DNA of 64,000 nucleotides. Origin: Mytilus trossulus. Lineage: Eukaryota; Mollusca; Bivalvia; Mytilida; Mytilidae. The DNA lies in assembly GCF_036588685.1 (NCBI RefSeq), contig NC_086379.1, forward strand, positions 21,003,862-21,067,861, in the 5' to 3' direction. The translations under genes and the position numbers were made by a program. The notes beneath the pieces were generated by a model, which searched no databases, was not told the origin of the DNA, and was given only the letters and a program-made list of their open reading frames with translations. Shown one piece after another: positions 1 through 10,700 of this stretch. Position 1 is the first letter of the stretch; the number at the start of each line of letters is the position of its first letter.

Positions 1-4
1 TAAA

Positions 5-3000
5 ATGGCTGGCCTGGCTTTGTTAAAAGCAATATCTGCCGGACGCCCTAGACAAGTTCGTCTGCTACTAGATTCTGGTTGTTCAGCAGACGAGACTGAC
101 GACTGTGGACAAACGTCATTAATAAGAGCAATTTTTGTAGAAAATGAAGGAAGTAGATTACAAATTTTGAAAATGTTACTGCGAAAAGGGACCACCGTGA
201 GCAAAGCCGATATTGTAGGACGAAATGCACTCTCCTGGGCTTGTATTTACGGTCGAGATAAAGATGTGGACCTCCTTTTGGAAAATGCAGATCTTGACCT
301 AGATTTGAATTATACAGATGTCAATGGGAATACCCCACTTTACCATGCAGTGTCGTCGGGTAACGCTGCAACTGTTAGATTAATGGTGATAGCCCTAACA
401 AAATATGACATGAGTGTAGACGTTCCGGACTATATGGGATATTCGCCCCTCATGCATGCAGTTCGTTTGGGATATGACGTATGTGCAAGTATTTTAAAAC
501 ACAATGGAAGAGCTAAGGTCGGAGTCAATATGAAATACCCAAAGGATTTTGAAAGTGCTGAAAAATGGGCTGTTCATAGTTTAAGCGACAGAGGGAAGGC
601 TGTATATAAAAATCCCAAATTTCCTGCGATATTGGAACCTGAAACGAAAAATAAAATACGGTATAGGGAAAATCGTGCGAGTCGTAGTCGAGTAAAGATT
701 CAGTACTCTTCAGAATCAGATGATGATTCTTCTTTGGACTCGTTCCCGTCAGATTCTTCATCTTGTGACAATGGTGGTTTTGATTTCCAACTAAAATCAT
801 TCATGGGAAATTACCCGAAGACTGGACACATTCCATCATCAATTCTGGCAATAAGCCCAACGTCAAGCACGGTCGTAAATGCATCTGAAGACGAATTCGA
901 CACATTTTCTTGTCCTTTAACCGAAAAGGAACTAACTACAAATATTATCGGAGATATGCCCAAATTGTATGGACTAGTATCGGACCAAATGTCGAATTCC
1001 TATCGTCTGCCAGCAAAGCCTTTGCCGATAAATCCTCTTCAGAAGATAACAAAAGACTCTACCCTGTCATCGTTAATCACAGAGATCAGTAATGTGTCTA
1101 AGGGGTCAAAGAAAGGCAAGTTTGTCTCTCTCTTATAAGAATTCGTAATTATTGTTTGGTATATTTTTAAATGTACTGATAAACTCGAGAATGCTTAACT
1201 TTTTTACATACTGATCATCCACCACAAAAAAAAACGGACTTTTCTGAAAACATTATATAAATACATGTTATTAATAATCTCATATGTTAATGTAAACAAA
1301 ATTTTTAAAAATCCCTGCTATGCTAGCCACTTCATTATAAAGATGGCTAAAAATGCCACATATATATACTTCATCTTGAAGGCCGTACATTGACATATAA
1401 TGGTTTACTTTTTTAAATTGTTATTTGGATGGAGAGTTGTCTCATAGGCACTCGATCCGAGTCATAAATTCCAAAAGGAAAATATATTCTGGAATATTAT
1501 TTCCACAGAAATAAATATTACAGCAAATGTTCCTAACGGAATAAATGGTAAAGAATGTCATTTCCAACTTGGCAGGCATAGATATTATGATTATGTTTAT
1601 AACAAAGTTTCCATTACGTCAGGTGGAACAAATATAAGTTGACAATACCACATCTTCCTATATCTACATAATTTTGAAAGTATATGGTCAATAAAAGGCA
1701 AGATATGAACGATAATAGGCTATAAGAAGTAACATACTATCGCCCCCTAAAAAAATAGCACTCACAAAAAATTTAAAAAAGTAAATTGAAATTGCTAACT
1801 GTAAATAAACACCTTATGAAAAGTTACTTTTTCTATTACTCTGGAAAAGGAAAAATGTTATATCATAGATTCGACCTGTCTGACAAAGGACAAGGTATGA
1901 TCAGGCGTTTTGTAGGAACCTATGTATGTGTAAACTCTGACATCCGACCCAGTGATCAGACTTATTTACATTTTTTTGGGGTATACGATATGGATCGGGG
2001 TCCCTCATCTTTGTATTCTTTTATCTATTGTTTATCTTTGAATATAATGGCTACTCAGTCTATATAATAATAATACTTTATTTCCGTAAGCAAATACAGC
2101 TAATTGGATTTACACAATATAAATATCCAATAGATAATATACAGCATAATATAACATTTATACACAAATTATACAAATCAATGAAAGAATTAAGCAGAGT
2201 ATGACATATAGACATATTAAACTAAAAATAAACATTTGAATAATTAACCAATACGTGCTTTTCTGCAGAAAATAAATATTTTCCTAGGTTGTTTAGCTCT
2301 TTGACATTTCTTACAGATAACAGTTGTACTAATTTAAAAGTAGATGGTTTCTCATAATAATAACTCTTTAAATATTTACATCTGATGTCGTTATATTTAT
2401 CACATTCTAAAATAAAATGATACTCATCTTCAATAGCATTTTTATTACACATGCTACACAAACGTTTATTTCTGGCTATATTATAGTATCTACCTGTTTC
2501 TATACATAGTGCATGAGCATTTATTCTATATCTAGTAATATAAGATCTATACAAACTGTTTAATGGACGACTAAGGTAAAATTGCATAGTGTGGCCATCA
2601 TGTAAATACTGATACAAAGTACATTTCGACGAATTTTCAAAATATGATAAACCTTCAGATATATAATTATCTATCACTCAAAAATAAATCACTGTTTCTA
2701 ACTCTCTGTGAAAACCAAACATCACTGAAACCATATTTACATAATATATCTCGTATCTTACAAGACCAATTTAGCTTGTCATTTGGCTTATATAATAACC
2801 AATTAGAAATAGGAAGATGTGATATGAGTGCCAATGAGGCAACTTACTCTATATCCAAGTCGGACTTTAATTTATAAAACTAAAAAATATAGATCTTTTT
2901 GATTATTTTATTCGATCAGTTGCTGTCTCATTACCTAACGTATACCCAAATCAGTGTTTTCCCTTTATTCAAAAATAATTATCGATGTCACAGTTGAACA

Positions 3001-3397
3001 CCATGCACCTGGCGCGGCATTATCTCGCTGCGTTGAAAACCCGATTGGCGGCCTTCGGCTTTTGTCTGCTCTTTGGTCGGGTTGTTGACTCTTTGACATA
3101 TTCCCCATTTCCATTCTCAATTTTAGTCTTTTTTTTTTTACAGGGAAGAAGAATTTTGAATCACAGAAATGGTCAGCGTTGAAGAAAAACTTGCGTCTCA
3201 GCCGAGTAAAGAATGTTGACAAGAAAGAACTGACACCAAGAGATTTTCCATGCAGATCCTGCTCCGATGAAAGCCTGTCTGATACTGAGGACTCTAGAAT
3301 TCCGCATGCACATATCAAGCAGTCTCAATTACCATCAATCCCAGCCAAAAGAGTTGGCCTTGTACAAAATAAAGACGCAAACTATTCACTTATCTGA
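5..3397 (+). CDS. ankyrin-repeat protein, ANKRD34/ANKRD63-like, two exons
   Basis: Exons 5-1115 and 3144-3397 join in phase 1 to give 454 residues. Residues about 4-170 hold five ankyrin repeats, with helix starts such as GQTSLIRAI, GRNALSWACIYG, GNTPLYHAVSSG and GYSPLMHAVRLG. An acidic Ser/Asp tract lies near residues 238-257, and the tail is basic and Ser-rich. Ankyrin repeats bind partner proteins, and nothing catalytic is visible. The arrangement of an N-terminal ankyrin block plus a long disordered tail recalls vertebrate ANKRD34 and ANKRD63, but this is from memory and the orthology is unproven. The first ATG in the window lies four bases from its edge, so an upstream exon or earlier start cannot be excluded. 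The intron uses a GC donor (AAAG|GCAAGT) and a strong pyrimidine-rich acceptor. A weaker GTAATG donor at 1089 is also phase 1. If unspliced, the frame stops at 1136-1138, giving 377 residues. AATAAA signals follow at 3419-3447. Confidence 0.8.
1116..3143 (+). other. intron of the ankyrin gene, filled with repeats
   Basis: This 2.0 kb intron starts with GC and ends in a T-rich tract plus ACAG. It holds reverse-strand fragments of repeat family R2 (about 1385-1465, 1640-1680 and 2780-2865), a 5'-truncated LINE tail on the minus strand (about 2070-2780), and a reverse-strand R3 copy (2985-3125) that abuts the acceptor's pyrimidine tract. No other gene is seen. Confidence 0.65.
2070..2780 (-). 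pseudogene. 5'-truncated non-LTR retrotransposon (LINE) ORF2 tail
   Basis: Minus-strand frame 2677-2222 encodes about 150 residues ending in a zinc-knuckle-like stretch, CSMCNKNAIEDEYHFILEC. This C-x2-C...EDEYHFxLxC pattern is typical of the extreme C-terminus of LINE reverse-transcriptase proteins. Upstream on the same strand (about 2775-2680) another frame reads NWSCKIRDILCKYGFSDVWF, a common LINE motif just before the tail, but it is separated by a frameshift and a stop near 2678. The 5' side ends abruptly against an R2 fragment. The 3' side ends near 2070 in a TTA/TAA-rich stretch, as expected for target-primed reverse transcription. No intact reverse transcriptase or endonuclease is present, so it is a dead fossil. 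Confidence 0.7.
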
Positions 3398-3418
3398 TTA
3401 CATTATGCTTATTTATAT

Positions 3419-3447
3419 AATAAATAATAATTTATATAATAAATAAA
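3419..3447 (+). promoter_or_regulatory. poly(A) signal cluster of the ankyrin gene
   Basis: Three overlapping or nearby AATAAA hexamers (3419, 3438, 3442) begin 22 bases after the TGA stop. This supports 3144-3397 as a terminal exon rather than a chance ORF. Confidence 0.6.
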
Positions 3448-4289
3448 TCAATCATTCACATCCAATATGTAAATTGGTGTAAGCCATGGTTTCGTTTTGA
3501 ATGTGACCTTAAACATCCCCAAAAAATAACTTAAACCAGTCAATCTCCTGTGTGCAAATTTCATATTTTCGTATAACGTAGATGATTTATTTATCTTCAC
3601 AGAACGCCACAAAACAAAGCTTGAATTTAGCCGAAAACCCCCCAAAATAATCCGCTTGGAAACGGTCAGTAAAAACAAATGTCAAAGAAGATTAAGTGTA
3701 AATCAGGTGCCATAGGAGTTGACAATTTATTTAGGTCACCGTATGGCCTTTAAGAATGAGCCCGTTGAAAACCAATACCTTATAGTTAGCTATAAAAGAC
3801 CCCGAAATGACAAAGGTAGAACAATTCAAACTATCAAAACTAAAATATGTATATAATGTGAAAATTCCTTCAAAAAACTTCTTAATTGTTTTAAACATTT
3901 TTTGATTCGAGCGTCACTGATGAGTTGTATGCACGTAGACGAAACGCGCGTCTGGCGTAAATATAAAATTTAATCCTAGTTTCTATGATGAGTTCATTTG
4001 CCTGATAAAACTATCCTGATTTCAAAATTGTAATCAATGAAAACAGTTTCATATAATTCATGTTGGGGTAATTTTGACCGGCGCTATACGGTATGGGTTT
4101 TCTCGTACATCTACTACAAATGTTTTATGCAGTTTATCTGCATGGTAAGTCCTCTTTGCATGAAGATAGAATAACAAAATTGTAAAATCTCTCCTATTTT
4201 AAGTACATTTTAATGTCAAATTATTATTTTGTATTCTATTCTATACATTTAAGTCTTGAAGGACCCGTCAAAAAGCTGTTACAATTTTT

Positions 4290-4690
4290 TGGTTCCATAA
4301 TGTACAGCAAGCTGCAGTTGAATGAATATGGTACAAAAATTATTCCAAAAAATCAATACGTGTTGGCCCTAGGTGACTTTTAAAATGTATATATCATTGA
4401 AAAAGCTCCAAATTATCTGCCTTTGGTGCAAAAATGCCATTTTTTTTGGCATTAAAATTCAAATATCTTTTTTAACTCATCGGTGACCTATATTTTTTAT
4501 TGTTATTTTCGAAAAAGCTGTATACATAAACTAAATAATTGTAAAATTTTAGCCATTTCTGTAATTTCGTTCTTTTTTAATTTCTATATTACCTCTTTTT
4601 CTCCTATTAGTTCAACAGAAAAAAAGGACATTAGCAAAAATGTATGCTTTTTTCGAAGGCTGATTGTGAGCGTAAATGAACAGTGACCCC
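4290..4690 (+). repeat. local duplication, copy 1 (uninterrupted)
   Basis: This copy runs from the AAAATTATTCCAAAAAATCA region through CAACAGAAAAAAAGGACATT to GTGAGCGTAAATGAACAG. The same order of blocks is found at about 5130-6320, with the two mobile elements removed. It therefore serves as the empty-site reference: TTAA at 4472-4475 and ATGTATG near 4640 are the uninterrupted targets. Confidence 0.7.
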
Positions 4691-5283
4691 ATTTTTTTAT
4701 TTCATTTTTCTATTAGGTATAAGATAAAGTTAATTTATTGAAAAATATAGCGAAATCTGATATGAAATAAAAAAAAAAATGATTTAGACCCGCGAGCCCC
4801 CTGAAGTATTATAGTCCCAGAATAAACATGTATTTTTTTTTATCAACTTTGACAAAGCTAGGACCGTTCAAACCATGTTTTGAGACGACCCTCCGTGATG
4901 CACAAAAAACTGTGACGTATTTCACATTTGGAGTCTGGATGAATACACATTTTTTAATTTCAATCTGAAGTAAACACTTTTTAACCAGTTGCCAAGCGAG
5001 TAGAAATTATTTGAAGAAGAAAAGGTAAAGAAAGAAAACAGCACTTCAGATGTATATCGAATTTGTGCTGTTTTTTGTTTTTATATCACAATGAATTTAC
5101 TATCTGTTTCAAAAGGTATGCATTTTAGTTCATGAGTTTACAAAAATCATTCAAAAAATCAATTCGTTCTGGCCCCAGATGACTTTTAAAATCAGTATAT
5201 GTATCATTGAAAAGCACCAAATTATCCACCTTTGGTGCAAAAATACCATTATTTTGGCATTGAAATTGAAATATCTTTTTTAA

Positions 5284-5905
5284 GGTTCATCATAACAAAT
5301 GGACAAATACAAATGTATGGCCGTATTTTCACCTCAAAAAACTACTCTGTTTACAGACTTACCTGTGCTGTTTGGAAAGTTTTAATGCCAAGCATCCACT
5401 ACATATATAAAAGTTAAATGCATTTTGTGTTTAAGATAGATAAAATCTTTTTCTTGGTTTTTGATGGGCATTTTTTTTCCTTTCTGCAGAGGGTGCAAAA
5501 ATAAACAAACACCTGAATTACTTTGATACTGTCCACTCACTGACTCAGATAAACTCTTTAACTCACCTGTAGTTGAGAAGATACCTGGTGTCCATGTCAA
5601 TTAAGGACAGTGAAAACAATACAAACCGTTTTTTTACCTTTTTTTACAATCTCATAGTTGTTTTTTACAATCTCATAGTTGTACCACATCTTAGTCATTT
5701 TTCACACCTTTTGCATGAAGGAAAAAAAATGCCCATCAAAATCCAAAAGAGATTTTATCTTTCTAAAACACGAAATGCATTTAACTTTATTATATCTAGT
5801 GGATGCTAGGCATTAAAACTTTTCCAACTTTACAGTTAAGTCTGTACTCAGAGTAATTTTTGGCATGTAAATACAGCCATATTGGTCCGTTTGTTATGAT
5901 GAACC
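5284..5905. mobile_element. 622 bp fold-back element flanked by TTAA
   Basis: The element starts with GGTTCATCATAACAAA and ends with the reverse complement, TTTGTTATGATGAACC. The two arms (about 5284-5490 and 5700-5905) are imperfect inverted repeats of roughly 200 bp, including a matched CCCATCAAAA/TTTTGATGGG block. TTAA lies at 5280-5283 and again at 5906-5909. The paralogous stretch at 4465-4480 has a single TTAA and no insert. TTAA duplication is the piggyBac hallmark, but the ends start with GG rather than the usual CCC, so the superfamily is uncertain. No transposase is encoded; it must have been mobilised in trans. Confidence 0.8.
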
Positions 5906-6090
5906 TTAACTCATCGGTGTCCTATATTTTTTATTATTAATATTATTTTCAAATAAGCTGTACTCGAACAAAACTATTGTAGAATTTGAGTGATTTCTGT
6001 AATTTATTTACTTTTATATTTTGTTATTTCCTCTGTTTCTCTCTTTAGATCAACAGAAAAAAAGCACCTTTACAAAAATTTACATGTATG

Positions 6091-6267
6091 AGAGGGGATA
6101 GGACCTTTATCGGGACTCCGGGATTCGGCTGTTTTTAAGCTCGGGATTTCGGGATTTCTTTTAATTTAATTTCGGGTCGTCGGGAATTACTTTATTTAAA
6201 TTCGGGACCTCAGGATTTTGTGTTTTTAAGCCCGTGATTTCGGGATTAGGACCCCTCCTATCCCCCT
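6091..6267. mobile_element. hAT-like MITE, copy 1 (177 bp)
   Basis: The ends are near-inverted (AGAGGGGATAGGA at left; the reverse complement of AGGGGGATAGGA at right). The body is rich in CGGGATTT-type words. The 8-bp target CATGTATG is duplicated exactly at 6083-6090 and 6268-6275. Eight-base duplications are typical of hAT elements. The paralogous copy near 4640 lacks the insert. It is non-coding. Confidence 0.8.
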
Positions 6268-6493
6268 CATGTATGTTGTTTTTCAAAGGCAGATCGTGAG
6301 CGTAAATGAACAGTTAAACAGCATTATTTTATTTGATTTTTCTATCAATAATATTAAAGATAAAGTTCATTTAGATTTTGGCCTACATGTATATATCTCT
6401 GAAAACAAAGCATTAAGAGCAAATCTTAACACATTAAAAATTGTTTATCAGGTCAAGATCTAGTAGTCCTATAGGCTATATTATAAGACTTAT

Positions 6494-6677
6494 AGCTGCG
6501 TTATCGTAGCTCTTATCGGTCCTTATGTTATTTTTTACTATTTGCGGTCGCTACGATACCGCAGCTACAATGTATATAAGACGCTGCAGGTTAATACCTC
6601 AACATTGATAGTAAAAAAAAAATTATCACAGATAAAAAACGTTGAATGTAAATGATATGAACCTGCAGCGTCTTATA
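6494..6677. repeat. nested inverted repeats
   Basis: An exact 18-bp inverted repeat (TATAAGACGCTGCAGGTT at 6575-6592 and its complement at 6660-6677) encloses a 67-base loop. Just to the left, TAGCTGCGTTATCGTAGC (about 6493-6510) pairs imperfectly with GCTACGATACCGCAGCTA (about 6550-6567). The two neighbouring stem-loops look like a fold-back element or the ends of a small palindromic MITE. Confidence 0.6.
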
Positions 6678-7139
6678 TTACAGGACTAAAGGTCTAGCTG
6701 CCCTGAGATTTTCAGATGAATCGTACAACCCATTGTTGGGTTGCTGCCCCTGAATTGGTAATTTTAAGGAAATTTTGCCATTTTTATGCCTATTTATTTT
6801 GCCCCATTTATGGGCATTATGCATGTTAACCTGAAAGGAGTTGTTGCCCTTTTTAGTCAATTTTTAACAACTTTTTGTAATTTTTTGTAATCTCTATACA
6901 AAAATCTTCTCTGAAACTACGAGGACAAATTCAACTAAACTTAACTCAACAATCATTAGGGTATCTAATTTAAAAAATGTGTCCTATGATCCCACCTGCG
7001 AATCAGGATGGCTGACATTCACAAATTAGTACATTGAGTAAAATTCAGTTCTACCAAAGCATTTAGAGGAAATCTGATGGGATACAATTGTTCATTTGGT
7101 CAAGATCTATCTTGCACAAAAATTTTCACACCATTTAGG

Positions 7140-7322
7140 AGGGGGGATATGACCTTTATCGGGACTCTGAGATCGGGTGTTTTTAAGCTCGGGATTTCGG
7201 GTTTCCGGGAATCCTTTTTTTCGGATTTCGGGACATTGGTATTTACTTTATTTAAATTCGGGACCTCTGGATTTTGTTTTTTAAGACTGGGTTTTTCGGG
7301 ATCAAGACCCCTCCTATCCCCT
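7140..7322. mobile_element. hAT-like MITE, copy 2 (183 bp)
   Basis: It has the same body and ends as the element at 6091. It is flanked by CATTTAGG (7132-7139) and CAATTAGG (7323-7330), an 8-bp target duplication with one difference. An open frame runs through it because the CGGG words avoid stops, but it is not a gene. Confidence 0.75.
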
Positions 7323-7797
7323 CAATTAGGGAACACTTATATTTGGTTATTGCCCCTGAATTGGTAATTTTAAGAAAATTTTGCAGTTCAACTGCTTTTG
7401 GTTATTATCTTGAGTACCATTATAGATAGAGAAAATATTTTCCACTGTCACTACTGGGCCAAGTTCATTATAGAGTTAATTGTAAGCAGCAAATTTTTTT
7501 ATTAAAGTAAGGTCTACAAATTATAAAACATGTATGTAATTATTCACTGATGCTATTATATTTGTATATGTAAATTCTATAAGCTGTATTGCTTCTGAAT
7601 AAAAGACTATTATTATTATTAAACAAACTCATCACCATCATTAAAACACAATAAGAGGTCACAAGGAGTCCATCTGTGTCCTTTGTTTCATAAGCACAAC
7701 CACCAAGATGAGAGACACAGGCTCTTTAGAGCCTCTAGTTTTACATGACTTTCCAAAATTTTATATACTTTATTACTATTTTTCTATATTACAGATA

Positions 7798-10700
7798 ATG
7801 GAATGTAAAGAAGGAAAGAGACCAAAAAGACCAACAATTCAATACTACAGTATACCTGGTAAATAGTCAAACCTTCACCTATAGTTCAGTTTTATACCTT
7901 TTGATTTTAAAGGAGGAAACATGATAAGGCTACTTTGTGATTTGAAAATTAAATCTTGTTTATGATTATATCCTTCAAAGTCTTTATTATAGTTTAATGT
8001 AAGCATGGTAAGTGGTCAATTCTGTTTTAATTTTGTAACAGATTTTTTGAAACTATTTACTATAAAATTGAAAAATGAAATGGGGAATGTGTCGAAAGCG
8101 ACAACAACCCGATCATAGAGCAGAAAACAGCCGAAGGCCATAATGTATCTTCAATGTAGCGAAAAACTCCTGCACCCCTGAGCATCCTTCAGCTGGCCCC
8201 ATACATGCTTACTATAGTATACATTGTATGTAGTATTTAAACTGGGCTTGTTGATATTTTGATTGCCTAGGTCACAAGGTGGAACTCTCAATTAAAATCT
8301 TAGGTAAAGATCCTGTTAGATATGTTAGATAAACTTATCTATTTGAACAGTACTAATTTATTTTTTTAAGTTTCTCTAAGATTTTTAACAGACCAGTTTC
8401 TAGAAAATGTGGTCAAAACTGTGTCAGAACACTTTTATATTAGCCAATAGACATGATAGACAAGTTGTATTCTGACTAATTCAAGAAGGCAACATAAATA
8501 ATTTCGCTTTGCTGCCACAAGCCAGTTATCCCTATGGTAACTTTTCTGATAATTGCCTGCTATCAAATAGTTATATATATATTCACTATATTTTTCAAAA
8601 TCATAGTATTAACCATATACATGTACTGTTGATTCATTTATTTTCAGTGGTAACAATTTTTTGTGGATAGAGGAAAACTAGCATTTTCATGGATAAACCA
8701 TCAGGATATTTAATCTCTTATTTTGACAAAGTCTGCATATATTCTTTAAAAAAATAATATATCGTCGAACATTTAACATGGTTAAATTTGTGGTTGCTTT
8801 GTTTCCACGAAATCCATGAAAAATTGGTATCCAATGAATATGAATGAATTCACATTAATTAAATCTAAACATGTCTATTTATAGCTTCAAGATCTGAACG
8901 TACTGTTGCGTTGAAAGAGTGTGATGATGACAACAACAACATGGGTGACCTTGTTGTTAGGGTCAATAGAAATCTCTTTCAGGATACAAATAATAATTGT
9001 ATAAACAGAAATATCAGAAAAAAACAAGATATTCAGGAAAACCATGTACAAAGTAAGTAGATATAAGAAGATGTGTTATAAGTGCCATTGAGACAACTCT
9101 CTAATCCAAGTCACAATTTGTAAAAGTGAACCATTATAGGTCAAAGTACTGTTTTCAACATGGAGCCTTGGCAAGCTATAAAACCATTCAATCAGTAAAA
9201 CCAACTGTCTAATCTAAATAAGAAACAAGAAACACTTATGAGCCACATCAACAAACAACAACTACTGAACATCAGATTCCTGACTTAGGACAGGTGCAAA
9301 CAAATGCAACACTGAGGTTTAAAAGATTTTTAAAAATACAGGTAAGTACCAACCTTTGGTAAGGTATACATTACTGTTAACACAAGGTGGTTTAGTAATA
9401 CACCAATCTTGATGGTGTTGGGTATATCACTGGGGGTGAAATTGAGTGATTGCAAGTGAATGTATTTTTATGATATTTCTTTTGAATATCATGTAAATGA
9501 GGGGCAAAGATACCAGAGGAACAGCTAAACTCATAATTGAAAAATAAACTGACAACGCCATGGCTAAAAATAAAAAAGACCCAGCCAAATAATAGTACAC
9601 AAGAATCAACATAGAAAACTAGGGGTGATCCCAGGTGTTCTGGAAGGGTAAGCAGATCCTGCTCCACATGTGGTATTACAGAGTGAATCTTGTTGAGATT
9701 TACATACAAACTATTCTTATTTAAACCAACGGAGGACTTCTATTTGAGCTATTGCCCTCTTATGACAAATTTTACTTTTTTTTTTTAAATTTTTGCCTGA
9801 AAACTTTAATTTATGAGAGAAACTTATAAAAGCTTGAATGATCAACAAGGCAACAAGGTAATATCTTCACATCAGTCAAAAGGGTCCAAATCATCTGTCT
9901 ACTTCTTTTATCATGGCATATATATATTGTCTTTTATGATGTGTTTACCAACTTTAGGCAATTTTGTCTTTTTTGCAACTATGATACATATACAAAAGAA
10001 GATGGGGTATGATTGCCAATGAGACAACTGTCCACAAGAGACCAAAATGACACAGACATTAACAACTACACATGTATAGGTCACCAAACAGCCTTCAACT
10101 TCATAAATGTTATAATGATCAAAATTATTCCATTAGTCAGTCTGTTTGTTTGTTTGTTTGTCACTTTGCCCATCTAATTTATCAGATTTAGAGATTTATT
10201 ATGAAGTTAGGTTTACATCAACTTCAAACTTGGTACACATGTACATTATGTTTTAAACTTTAAAAAAAAATATGCAAAATAAAGGTTTTAATTCAAATAA
10301 TCATTTTAATGTGATAATCTTGCTAGCTATGGTATTGTATGGGCATACATTCTTGTTTTGTATTTTATAGAAAGACAACATAACAGTGACAAGAGGGTGG
10401 AAAAAGATTTAGATCATGATTCTATAAATGTTTGCAACATCAGCTCTGATGAATCACCGACAAAAGCATCCACACCACACAGACAGATTAGTGTTGATTT
10501 AAGTTCACTAAAGAATGTAGTGCATAGACATATTAATGTAGAAATCTTAAGTCACAGATTACAAAGACAGATCCGAGTGAACAAGTTTTTAACAGGTCAC
10601 AAACCATCAGAAGTCAGAGTTCTTTTTAAAGCTTACAGAAATCAAGGTTTGATACATATTTTTTTGAATGGGAAGGAATACAAATATTGTGAAATAATGA

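Larger units (their letters stand above)
3448..7794. other. intergenic region: local duplication with nested small transposons
   Basis: An R4 fragment lies at about 3905-3965. A segment of about 0.4 kb at 4290-4690 is repeated at about 5130-6320, where it is interrupted by a TTAA fold-back element and a hAT-like MITE. A nested hairpin lies at 6494-6677. A stretch around 6725-6785 (containing CCCCTGAATTGGTAATTTTA) recurs at 7340-7390. No convincing coding sequence was found. The longer frames here run through the CGGGATTT-rich MITEs or through low-complexity sequence. Confidence 0.55.

Noticed and set aside
1116-1138. Stop at 1138 as the only end of the ankyrin protein
   Set aside because: A strong GC donor and an in-phase downstream exon with poly(A) signals make the spliced 454-residue form more likely. 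The short form is kept as a possible intron-retention product.
7077-7367. 96-codon plus-strand frame rich in Phe and Gly
   Set aside because: It runs through a MITE whose CGGGATTT words avoid stops.
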